Source of the DNA: Nymphaea colorata
Taxonomy: Eukaryota; Streptophyta; Magnoliopsida; Nymphaeales; Nymphaeaceae
DNA length: 64,000 nucleotides
Direction of reading: 5' to 3'
Assembly: GCF_008831285.2 (NCBI RefSeq)
Contig: NC_045138.2
Coordinates: 43,938,062-44,002,061 of the forward strand
The notes beneath the pieces were generated by a model. The model was not told the origin of the DNA. It was given only the letters and a program-made list of their open reading frames with translations, and ran no database searches. The position numbers and the translations under genes were made by a program. Position 1 is the first letter of the stretch. Each line of letters begins with the position of its first letter. This document shows positions 12,751 to 23,096 of the stretch, in pieces.

Positions 12751-15700
12751 GTGAACACCCAAAATTTGCATAAGTCCACATGACCATTTTACCCTTCACC
12801 ATGAGCTTTTCTCAAAAACAAAATTTCAAGAAAAATGGTCATTACTGAGCTAAACAAGTACATTTTACACCAACAGTGGGTACTTTGACCCAGATCACCT
12901 AGGTAGCTATTGCTGAAAATTATCATTTTGCCCTACATTTTGTATCTTGTCTTTGAAAGTAGGAATTCTGACCAAATTTTCAAAAATTTTGAGCAACTAC
13001 GCTATTTCTCTGCTTTACATGATCTCATGAGTCATTAGATCCAGCTCATTAGGGTTTTTAGCTCAAAGCCGGCTCACTCTAACTAGGTCTACTCATTGAG
13101 ACCATGAATCTGCCAATTTTGGAACGCTAAAACTATGTCAAACCGGACCAAGCTAAACATAAGCTCTCCTCAATGCACACATAGTATTTCCTCAGTTGCT
13201 TTCCGTATCCAGATTTGAGTTATAGAGCTTTATCCTAAAATTAGAGTGACACTCTCTTACTAGCTTTAGGAGGTCCGAGCTAAAATTCTCACAATCTAGA
13301 TCATGTTAGCTCGTGTCAAGATAAGATCTTGTTCCTCAATGTCCAATCTTAGTATTTTGGACTTTGATTTTAGTTTATTCATCTAGATTTGAGCACAATT
13401 TTCATTTTGGACTACCACTTTCAGTGTCGTTCAACCTTTCGAGCTCAATTCTGATAAATTAGGGAATCAATTTTTCAATTTCTTTAATTGCTTGTTATCA
13501 GCAGTACTTCAAGACAGTAATTACAGCTAGATCAGACAAACATAGCATAAATCAAAAGTTTACATTTTGCCCTTGCCCTATCTTCAAAAGGGACATCTTA
13601 CTACCCATAAAAATTGAATTTTTTGAGTTTTGGAAGGGCAACTAGGTCATTTTTTTTCCAAATTTCACAGGATACCTTATTTTTATCGTGCTAGTGTGGT
13701 CAGCTCACCCACATGACCCACTGATTTTAATATCCTTAACAAGAGTATTTTGGTCATTTACATTATACACATATTTTTCATAGAAGCTAACTTAGGAGCC
13801 TTGTGAACCTAAGTTAACATTTCATATATATTCACATAAACCCAATGGGCTTGAACTCAGGCTCCGCCCACATCAAATTTCATTGAACCATGGTTTCCAG
13901 AAATATCACCCAGGCTGAGCCTAATAAACATGTGCCCAACCTAGGTCTAAACCCATTTTCAAAACTGAACCTAGCTAGGTCTAGTGCAAGTAATTAGCCT
14001 AATGTAGACATGTCAAAATTGTCATTACCAAAATGACCATTTTAACCCCTTCTAATGAGCTGATTTTCTCAAATATTTTCAAATGCAAAGGCCAAAGGTC
14101 ACATGGGCACAACTTTTATAATCCAATTACCACACAGCTGGACCCAAATCACCTAACCTATCAGTAGTAAAGAAAATTACCATTTTACCCCCTAAACACC
14201 CTTCATTTGCCCAAATGTTGTCCAAATTTCATGAAATTGCTTCAAAACTCCTAAAATTATGTGTTACCATTTCAGTTATGAAATGATCATATTTGCAAAT
14301 CATTAGGAGCTTCCACAACTCCTTTTCCAGCTCACATTTGGTCAAATTTAGCTTAAAATGGCCAGTTTCTGTTATTTTTTTGGCAACTTCTTTGCAATTA
14401 GATTGTTCACTAACCCGACCAACTTTGTTTTCAAATATTTTTTAATGTTAGCAGACTATCTTCGTTGAAACCCCCAATTTCTAGGGCTAAATTTCTAGCT
14501 TAAATCATTCATTTCCCTCCATTTCAGCTGAAATGAGCTCACTAGTTTAGTGACTCACATAATTCTCATAATGGACACCTTGTTAATGCCTGTGAAGCTC
14601 ATGTTAAGGTTTTCTCAATGTTGGGAGAGTAATTTTGAAGCTATTTTCTGCTAACTCTTCCTAATTTGAGCTCTAGAGAGTTGTTCTAATATTGAAGTAA
14701 CTATCATTCCTTTAATTTGTGTGTCTCAGTTGGAATTCTCTCAATCTGAAGTTAGTGAGCTTATACTGAGCTTGTAACATATTCTTTAGTGTCATACCTG
14801 ACTATCTTTAGCTCAGTTCGGATTAATTCATTTAGAATGTAGTTTATTTTTTATTTCCCCTCATTCCTCTCATGTGCCTGGAGCTCTTAGTGGCAACTCA
14901 AACTTTTGAGCTGAAACTTTTACAATCTGAAATTCAAATTAGTGATTTCTTTGCTTCGACATGATTAGAAACATCTCAACAAAATATTATTAGCTTTGGT
15001 TCAGATAAAGCACCCTTAAATCATACATTTCATCATTGCTATCGAGTGCATTGTCTTGTCCAAATAAAAACATTGTCACTTGTGGTTTCAGAACTAATTT
15101 TTGATCAATTCAGGATTCTGATTTTCAATCTATGCACACCAATCATAATCACTCAAAGAGAGTCTCAGTTCATTTATTTCTCACCAACAAGACCAAAATC
15201 ACTATTTTCCATTTTGCCCCTCACATTTTCATTTCATAGCTTGGCCAGTTTTCAAAGTTTTGATTTCTCAAAGGCAAAACAAGTCATTTTTCAATGAAAT
15301 TCTCATGAGTACATATTTTTATATTGTCTATGATCGTGCATAGTTTGATGTCCACTGGGACTCACAGAGCATGGCTTTTGTGTTAGGGGCAGAATTATCA
15401 TTTGGCAAATGTGCATTATTTTTACATCTTCCTAAGTTATGAACTACATAGACCTAACTTAAATTTAGACATCAAAACTGATCCTAGTATGGCTCACACA
15501 GAGGTTGAACCCACCTTGAACCTATCCTAGAATCAATCAGCTCAGTTTGACCTAAAACTGGACCTAGTTGACCTATGCTTTGTTTGAACTTGCATCCAAC
15601 CTAGCCCAAACCTAGAACAAGCCTAGGCCAACCTTCTAGCAATGAGCTTGAACTCATTTGAGCCCAAGCTGAGCCCAAGTCCTGCACATGGATCTCGAAT

Positions 15701-18590
15701 CTTTAATTTAAACTCCAAATCTACAATCTAGATCTGGATCTCATATCTATATCAAAATCATTTTCTCAATCCAAAACCATATCTAAACCTCTGAAATAAA
15801 TCCCTAATCCAAATCTATACGTAGAAATCATATCACAATCTGGATTGAGCATCAGATCTCCAATCGGAAGTCTTGAACTGACTGATCTTGAAGTAGATTG
15901 ATCTGGCCATCCATCTTATAGTTGGCTAGGGTTTTTCATCATTTTCAAAGAACAAACCCTAGGAGTGCCGCTACCACTCCTATTTTCTTGCAAATAACTG
16001 CAAAAATCAATTTTGTCTAATAAAATGTGGGCCTTTGATCAAATCTCTAAGTAGATCTCAACCGCCGATCTACCGACAAATCTGCAATCCTTGTTTTTCA
16101 TTTTCTCTAAATACTTAATTGGTCAGAATTGGCTAAAATGTAGCCAAAAGCATTACAAAAAGGGTGGGGGTTGGTGATCCCTATTCCCTTTTCTTTGGCA
16201 CGAATTTCAAGGTATGATCTATCCTTCTTTGTTATTTTACTTAGTTTATTTTTTAGGTTTTGCTAACATGATTTCCTTTCCTTTGGCACAAGGTTTTCTA
16301 AGAGCTTTCCATGGGGTTTGGACATGGTCTAACAACGAGAAATGGAGGAAGAAGAGAAGAAGGAAAAGAGAAGAAGAGAAGAAGGAAGAAGACACAAGTC
16401 TCTCCCTCTTTGATTTTCACGTTTTTATATCTCTATCTCCATCTCTCTTATGGCTTCACGTAGGCTTTACTTCCCCTCTTCCATGTCCCTTTCAACATTA
16501 GTTATTTATTTTCCTATGTAAATCAAAATGCACATGCACTTGCATGTAGTTCTTTATTTCCATGCGTATATATTTGTTTTTCTTGATTTGATACATGTTT
16601 AGTTTAATTTGTATACTTAGATGCTTATTTATTTCTTTTATGTTGATTATAATATGGTTAATTGATTTATTTACATGATTAATGTCAGTGCATTTAAGGA
16701 TTTTCATTAAAATCTAGTTTTAAGAGATGTTAAATTTTAAGTTAGAAAAAATCGAGCTTGCTCTTATAAGCCTAATTTTTGTCTAACTTCAAATGACTAT
16801 ATCTCTCAAACGAAAAATCAGTTTTGCAATCCGTAAAAAAATCTGGTTTTGTGTATGGTACCTAGTTTGCTTTTAGTGATTTTCATGTGTTCGATCCCTC
16901 TGTGACGTCGACTTTCTAAACTGGTTTTTCTATTCTAAATTTCTAGCAGAGCTAAGTCCTGAAATTTTCTTAGATTAATTAACTTAGTTCTCTCAATCCA
17001 AGGGTCTAAATTGAGTTTTGTCAAAGCCAGGAGTTTGTTGTAGCTATCTAGTTCCTTCACCTAAAATTTTATGTTGATTTGACCATTAATACAACATTTC
17101 AGATATATTTTCTATAGTTTTTTTGAAATAGAATTTTTGCTTGACATTGCACACATATTGTGTTCTGTGTTTTTAAGTGTTTTTAAATTTCTTAGATTTT
17201 ATTTTATGTCATGAATCTACCCTCAAAGATTCAGCTGAAACCAAGCATTCTACCCCTTTCAAATAGGATCATAAAGTTGGGCACTTGGACATTTTATTGC
17301 ACAAAAACCAATTTTTAGTAATTGTGCCATTTTCTCATTTTAATGTTTGAAGTTTCTTTTCAGGTCTGTAAGTTGCTATAGAATCTCTGATATGTAGAGA
17401 ACCTACATGCCAAATTTCAAACCAAATTGAGTTTTTTAACCTATTTTACATCTCTTTGTAATTCGTGCAGAAGCTATTATAATAACTTGGTCTTTTTTGC
17501 AAAATTTCTGCTTTGCAAGTTTCTTCATCAAGTTTCCAAATGCATAACTCTCTAATCTATGAGTAGCTTCTTGTGATTTTGAGTTCTGTAGACTCTTTGA
17601 TGTATGGAGAGTTTGCAAACAAAGTTTTCTGTTAAGCTACATAGATTTGACATGTTTTTTACATTGGCAAAGTGCGTGATTTGAACTGTTTTCTATTTTC
17701 TTGTTTAATGTTTTTCTACAAAGAATTGTTTAACAACTCAAGTTTCCTTATCATTCAACATCATTATATTAATGTTTGCATTGGTGCAGGATGAATTGTG
17801 AAGTTGTTTTACTGTTTTATAGTACTTAGTCCAATTTCTAAAACTATTTGCAAGATGTCATTTTCTATGGCAATTTTTCATATCAATAATTTTTTCATTT
17901 TTTATTGTTTCCTAAATATATGAAGTTGTACTGATTCTCTATTATATAGGGAACCTACAGTCCAAATTTAAGTCAATTGAAGCTGTTTTGATATATTTTT
18001 GAGTCATGCAAAAGTCATAACAGTAAATCTATTTTTGCAAAAAATCTCCTTTTACCATTGGTTTTCTTGCTTAATATATTTATGTAGAAAATAGATTTCT
18101 GATTTATTACTTGCAATTAATTTTCTGAGGTGTATAGATTCTCTATTAAAAATGTCACGGAGATTGGATGACATTTGCCTATCCTTTAGAGTCAATCAAA
18201 TAACTTGCAGTATTCTAGGACTTCGCCAAATTTCTATTTTCCACTTAGTTAGGAGTTTTTCATCTTATTTGTTATTTCATTTTTAACTTAAAAATTTTTA
18301 CTTAAAATCCCAAACTAACATATTCAATCATGTGAATCATCATTTTAGGGTTTTAGAATATGTTTATTTGATTAATTGTATTCATGCATTGTTAAAAGTG
18401 TAATATTTCAAAATACTGCATTTGGAGTTCAGTATATGACTTTGGGCATTTGAATGAGCTTGTAGCAATAGACCCTTCTCATAAAGCTTGATTTGTCGAG
18501 TAAAGCCTAATTTCAATATGAATTATATCTTGTTTTGAAATATTGCTTAGTTTTATTTCAAGTAATATGCTTAACTATGTGCATTCATGT
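12751..18590. other. long non-coding stretch, possible old gypsy LTR
   Basis: Almost 6 kb without recognisable coding sequence. It is dense in C/T-rich phrases such as CATTTTGCCC, and a purine-rich block lies near 16330-16400. The start near 12758 (TGTGAACACCCAAAATTTGC) resembles the LTR start of the Tat/Ogre element at 51268 (TGTTTGCATCCCAAAATTTT). The right side leads into a repeat shared with that element (18600-18870). I infer that this may be a decayed LTR of a related minus-strand element, but no second LTR, target duplication or polypurine tract was found. Confidence 0.3.
17340..18180. repeat. diverged tandem units of about 200 bases or more
   Basis: A phrase close to 'gattctctgatatgtagagaacctacatgcc' recurs in mutated form near 17380, 17585, 17930 and 18130, each time followed by similar text (for example CCAAATTT...CAATTGA). 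The units are strongly diverged and irregularly spaced. They lie within the non-coding stretch that may be an old LTR. Confidence 0.5.
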
Positions 18591-18599
18591 AGTTTTTAA

Positions 18600-18870
18600 C
18601 TTAAATGTCGGAATCACATTTCAGGTTTAACCTTTTGTCTGAATAGGTTGTTTGAGCTTATGTTGTAGTCTTAATCTCTTACCTACATGAGTTTGCCAAA
18701 ATTGAATTCAGGTTCAACTCCTCCTGAATGTGTTGCATTGGCTTGCATTGCAGGTTTAACCCCTTACCTGCATGTGTTGCTCTATTGTCCATAATTTCTG
18801 GTTTTACCAATTTTCTAAGTGGGTTGCTCAATAATAAGTGAAAATGCAAGGAAAGAACCCTCATCGCCTC
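18600..18870 (-). repeat. Tat/Ogre-type 3' untranslated repeat, relic copy
   Basis: The stretch repeats variants of TTTAACCCCTTACCTGCATG with intervening GGGTTGC-like text. It is clearly related to 54360-54665, which lies between the polypurine tract and the end of pol in the Tat/Ogre element. Shared phrases include TGAAT(A/G)GGTTGTTTGAGCTTA. The orientation is the same as at 54 kb, so a minus-strand relic is implied. The same sequence class was probably carried here by an older relative of that element. Confidence 0.6.
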
Positions 18871-20089
18871 AAATAACTTTATTGTAATAGGAATGAGACT
18901 TTATTTCTCTTACATAGGTTGTGACAAGAAGACTTTCTATCATTTCAAGTGCCTTATGGTAAAGTTTTTGTTTTCACCGAAGGTTGGATTTTGAACTTGC
19001 TTAGTAAAATTCTCCAATGTAGCACTTGGGTTGAGCTTTGAAAAGCCCTTGGCCAAATGGCCAAGTAGCACTTGCTCCATAAGATTCCATTGTCTAGTAA
19101 CATGGTGGAGCTAGCTTTAAAATGCTCGAACCTAATGGTTAAGTTGCGCATGATCAAATCTTCAACTTAGCAGCTGAGTAGATTTTATTTGGATATGACC
19201 CTTTTCTTGATGGACAATGATGATTTAACTGATTTGTTAGAATAATTCTTGTGAGAAAAATATGTTGAAAAAGCAATTTAGAAAATACTTCAAAATATTC
19301 ACAATTAAAAATATGCCCTAGTGTTAGCAATTGTCATAACTAATAAGAGATAGGAACTGATTCAAAACAAAATGCGTCAATGTATTGGATAAAAGATAGA
19401 TGGTTGATGTCTTGGGTTGGGATTGGGGTGAAGAAAATAATGAAAAATGCCCCAAGTAAATAGAAGATGTGGACAAAATTATATAAAGAAAATTTGATTT
19501 TTTTTTACTAATAGAAAAATAAGGGTACAAGGTAATATCATATATATGAATTTATGTATAAAAGAATTTTTTATTTATCATTAGTTACAAGCAATTGGGA
19601 CAAAAGCTTGTAAGAAATAAACATGTTATAAGAATATAACTAGTAGATAGTGAATTTCGTAGTGAGATATCAAGTTAATAGCATTTAAAAGATAATATAA
19701 GAAAATAGTAAAAAGTGTGAACAATCTATCACTATGAAGAATCTTGACTTTAGAAAGGATTAAAACTCGGGCAGAGTAAAAGGTACATAATAAATACATG
19801 ATATTTGTTTCAGGAAGACATAGACTCAATATGGGTGAATGAAAAGTTAAAATCATGTGTCTAATTGAAAACAAAATATACTAGAGTAAAAAAAAGGTTG
19901 GTAATCAACTTGGAATAAATGATGACCCAATAAAATCATGGAAGTAATAAAATAAGAAGAAAGGCGCACTATGGGTGCATGAACTGAGTTAAACAAAGTT
20001 GGTAATTGAACCGATAGATGAGTATCATGTTCAAAAAGAGGAGATTGGACAAATGAATAAATGAGAGATTGACAAGGTAGGATAAAATG
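18871..20089. other. gene-free AT-rich stretch
   Basis: No gene recognised. The only open frames are short minus-strand frames in AT-rich sequence without recognisable motifs. Confidence 0.45.
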
Positions 20090-20330
20090 CATATTATATT
20101 AATAATATATTAACAACATATGTATTATTATAATGTTTTTTAATAATATATTAACAACATATGTTAAAGATATTATAATATACTATTTAACAATATATTG
20201 TTAACAATTAAAAAATTAATAACATTTGTAGACTACTGTATTTTTAAAATTAACAACATATTAAATTAATTATGTTATTAGCAACATTTTTTGTTAATGC
20301 AATTGAACATGTAGTATAGATACTACCTAT
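20090..20330. repeat. AT-rich repeat block, left of the plastid fragments
   Basis: The block contains many variants of TTAACAACATATGTTA and a perfect 18-bp palindrome TTAACAATATATTGTTAA at 20187-20204. The same palindrome recurs at 22333-22350 on the other side of the plastid-derived fragments. Confidence 0.7.
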
Positions 20331-20490
20331 TATCATGGACTAACAAAATAATGTTTAACAAAAACTCATTTTTGTGGAAAATGCAAATGAAAATAAATTT
20401 ATTATCATATATACCAGCTCGTGTTTAACTGCCAATCGGATGAATGACCCTGTAGGGTGGGAGGGAGATCCTATAGGAACCTATCCCAAG

Positions 20491-20934
20491 TTTTCTTTTG
20501 TTAGGCCTATAGCTAAAAAACTTACTCTCTTCCGATTATGATATTCATTTGAATGTGAAATCCAATCTCAAAAATACATTATTCCACTTTTTTTTACTAC
20601 CCAAGGCTTCAATACATTTAAAAATCGAGAAATATCTACCGAAACTACTACTATTAAAGAACAATTAGTCGATTTGGATTTGCAAAGTATTATATATTGT
20701 TCATTGGTAGAACAGAAGGAATTGGGGGAATACGGAACAACCGAGAATGATTGGGAAGATAGAAAAATTGGGAGGATAAAAGAATTTTTGGTTAGACTGA
20801 ATTGGGAATTGGGAATGATGGAATTGGCTAAGCATTTTCTTCGAAAAAATGGAGAACAAGAATGGATGGTTTTGTCCCTATTACCGATTCTTGCTCTGGA
20901 GTTGAGGCCAATCATTCAGATTAAAAAAAGTTCA
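20491..20934 (+). pseudogene. rpoC1: nuclear plastid fragment: rpoC1 (plastid RNA polymerase beta' subunit)
   Basis: Plus-strand translation gives FSFVRPIAKKLTLFRL, then, after a stop, [20 protein letters not shown], then NREIST, then [20 protein letters not shown], and finally [17 protein letters not shown] and LELRPIIQI. These follow, in order, a conserved block of plastid rpoC1 from the second exon. The copy has in-frame stops, a small insertion near the [11 protein letters not shown] part and many substitutions. It lacks both ends of the gene, so it is a decayed nuclear transfer (NUPT). It normally encodes part of the plastid-encoded polymerase, but it has no function here. It lies between AT-rich repeat blocks. 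Confidence 0.9.
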
Positions 20935-21380
20935 TTCTAAAAATGTTTGATATGATAATTTTTAATCCATTTCTACATGTTATTATAATTTTTTGTTAAT
21001 CCAATTATTAATAACAAAGTTAAATATGTTATTATTTAATTGGATAGTAACATTATTTTATAATATAATGTTGCAATGTTGTTAATATCTAAATAATACT
21101 ATTTGATATGGGCTTCAAATATATGATAGCAAATAGTATTATTTGATCAATAATTTTGTCCCTATTGTGTCTGTAATTGGAGATTACACAATTGGAACAA
21201 TTATGAACTCAACTCAATAAAAATATTTATGGAGAAACCCCTTGATTCAAGAATGATTACCAATTAAATTAAAAATAAGACTAAGTTTTTACCAAAAGTA
21301 GGTAAGTTTCTTTCATGTCAAAGAAATAATAACTAGATTTGTGAGGATTATAACTAAATTGTAATACTCCAACAGCCCCA
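20935..21380. repeat. AT-rich repeat block between plastid fragments
   Basis: AT-rich sequence with variants of TTGTTAAT and AATATGTTATTA, similar in style to the blocks at 20090-20330 and 22320-22620. No coding sequence was seen. Confidence 0.45.
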
Positions 21381-21899
21381 TGAATTGGTTATTCCTAAAC
21401 AAGTGGTGAAGGGTATAACAAACATACCTTGTCGCCACATAGGTTCAAGAACGGGATCAGATGGATCAAAAACAACTAATTCCTATAGAGTCATAGAACA
21501 GGCCCAACCAGAAACTAGAGTTGTATGCATTATATGGACAGAAAACAAGCGACAAGGATCATTCAATCCGATAGTATGAACACAATATCAAGGCAAACCC
21601 ATGGAAATACCCCTTCATCAAGGAAAGATAGACACTATGTAATTTTGTTGGAAAAAACTATGCTATGGACCTCATTCAGTGATTATCTGAGTGCAAGGGT
21701 AATGAAACAATTCCGTTTTGTTCGCAGGTACAAAAAGAAGTAGAGTTATTTTATACCCGATAAGTGCCAATACAGAATTACAAATGTGACAAAGTTATTG
21801 ATCTTTGTTTACAATCAATGCTAATAAAAGAGCCCTTTTGACGATCCACGATACAAAAGAAGCAGTTCGAGAATTACCAAATATGGCATCATAGACGTA
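21381..21899 (+). other. possible further plastid-derived sequence, unassigned
   Basis: Open plus-strand segments at 21385-21579 and 21525-21743 have sequence character like the neighbouring plastid fragments and lead towards the rpoC2 fragment. I did not recognise the protein. It may be a rearranged part of rpoC2 or another plastid region. Confidence 0.35.
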
Positions 21900-22165
21900 G
21901 AATTACCAAATATGGCAAAAAAATGAGGGTCTGATTGAGTATCAAGGACCAAAAGAATGTACACCGAAATATCAAATGAAAGTATACTGATCTTTTGTCA
22001 TTACTGAAAAAGTTCATATTTTGCCTGGGTCTTCATACTAGTATCATCGGAGTAGATACACAAATTACATTTAATACAAGAAGCCAAATAAGTGGATTGG
22101 TCTGAATAGAAAACAAAAAAAGAATTGAATTGAAAATCTTTTTTGGAGTTGACACATTGGCATCT
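21900..22165 (+). pseudogene. rpoC2: nuclear plastid fragment: rpoC2 (plastid RNA polymerase beta'' subunit)
   Basis: Plus-strand reading gives KNEGLIEYQGPKE and PKYQMKVY, then, after a frame change, SIIGVDTQITFNTRSQISGL and, past a stop, KKRIELKIFFGVD. The second block matches a well-conserved internal part of plastid rpoC2. The copy has stops and a frameshift and is non-functional. In plastomes this part of rpoC2 lies several kilobases from the rpoC1 block seen at 20491-20934. Here they are about 1.1 kb apart, so the transfer was deleted or rearranged, or the pieces arrived separately. Confidence 0.8.
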
Positions 22166-22319
22166 TGATATCATTAGGAGCAAAAAAAAAAAAAAAAAGG
22201 ATAAGGGACCAAAGGGAAAAATTGGGTCTATGTTCAATCAATCACACCTATTAAAAAAAATATTTTGTTTCAGTACAACCCATAATGACATATGAAATGG
22301 CTCATGGGATAAATCTAGC

Positions 22320-22620
22320 TTTTCACAATAATTTAACAATATATTGTTAACATTTAAATAATTAATTTAAACATTTAAATAGTAAAGGATTTAAGCATAG
22401 TTATTGTTAACAAAAAATTAATTATTTAAATAAAAATAGTAAATATATATTATTTTTAATTAATATATCTTTTGTGAGTTAACTATGTTCTAGTGTTACT
22501 AAATTTTTAATATATTAATTTTTTTCTTATTTATGATTTATTATAATTAATATATTAACAATAAAAATAATATGCAATTAAAAATGTTTACTGTGCACGT
22601 GTAAGGTTAAAGGTAAATAC
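22320..22620. repeat. AT-rich repeat block, right of the plastid fragments
   Basis: AT-rich block with the same 18-bp palindrome TTAACAATATATTGTTAA (22333-22350) seen at 20187-20204, and further TTAATATATTAA-like text. Confidence 0.65.
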
Positions 22621-23096
22621 CCATAATATTGGTAGCAGTGGCATCCACTGATCCACAACTCATTCCCCTACCAAACGAGCTACAAGTCTCTCTTGGCCGC
22701 TCTTCCATGGGCTACCAATCGCTCGCCGAGTCACTCGCACAAACTCCGAGCGCCGCCGCCCTACCTCCTCCGTCACCACCACTATCATCACCTTCTCTTG
22801 GCCCCCGGAAGATCGCGAGCATCACCACCACCACCGCCATTATCATCGCTAAATGTGTCAGCCGAAGACAAAGATGGTCTTATTCTTCAATTTACAATGT
22901 TCCGGGTTTTTGCATCTCATGATGTTCGTTACCACCGACAACAATTTTGCTCAAGCGGGTTTTTTGTCTCCATTGACGCTGCATTTTGTCGAGGATGCAG
23001 GGCAACTTGCTTTAAATTCTTCCGGCCAAATCTTAGTTCACTTAGTCGGGCGGATAGATCCCCCGTCTACCATTTGAGTAAAGCAGAAGCCAAACT
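22621..23096 (+). promoter_or_regulatory. 5' leader/upstream region of the PPR gene with upstream ORFs
   Basis: The base composition changes sharply from AT-rich to C-rich here, consistent with a transcribed leader. Upstream ATGs open frames at 22629-22922 (97 codons) and 22693-23100 (135 codons). The stop of the second (TGA, 23098-23100) overlaps the ATG of the PPR gene at 23097, an ATGA arrangement. The predicted peptides are rich in Ser, Pro and His and match no family I know. A spliced leader or a promoter is also possible. The transcription start cannot be placed. Confidence 0.4.

Noticed and set aside
21385-21743. Two overlapping frames as nuclear genes
   Set aside because: They sit between plastid rpo fragments and look like decayed plastid or filler sequence, not a host gene.
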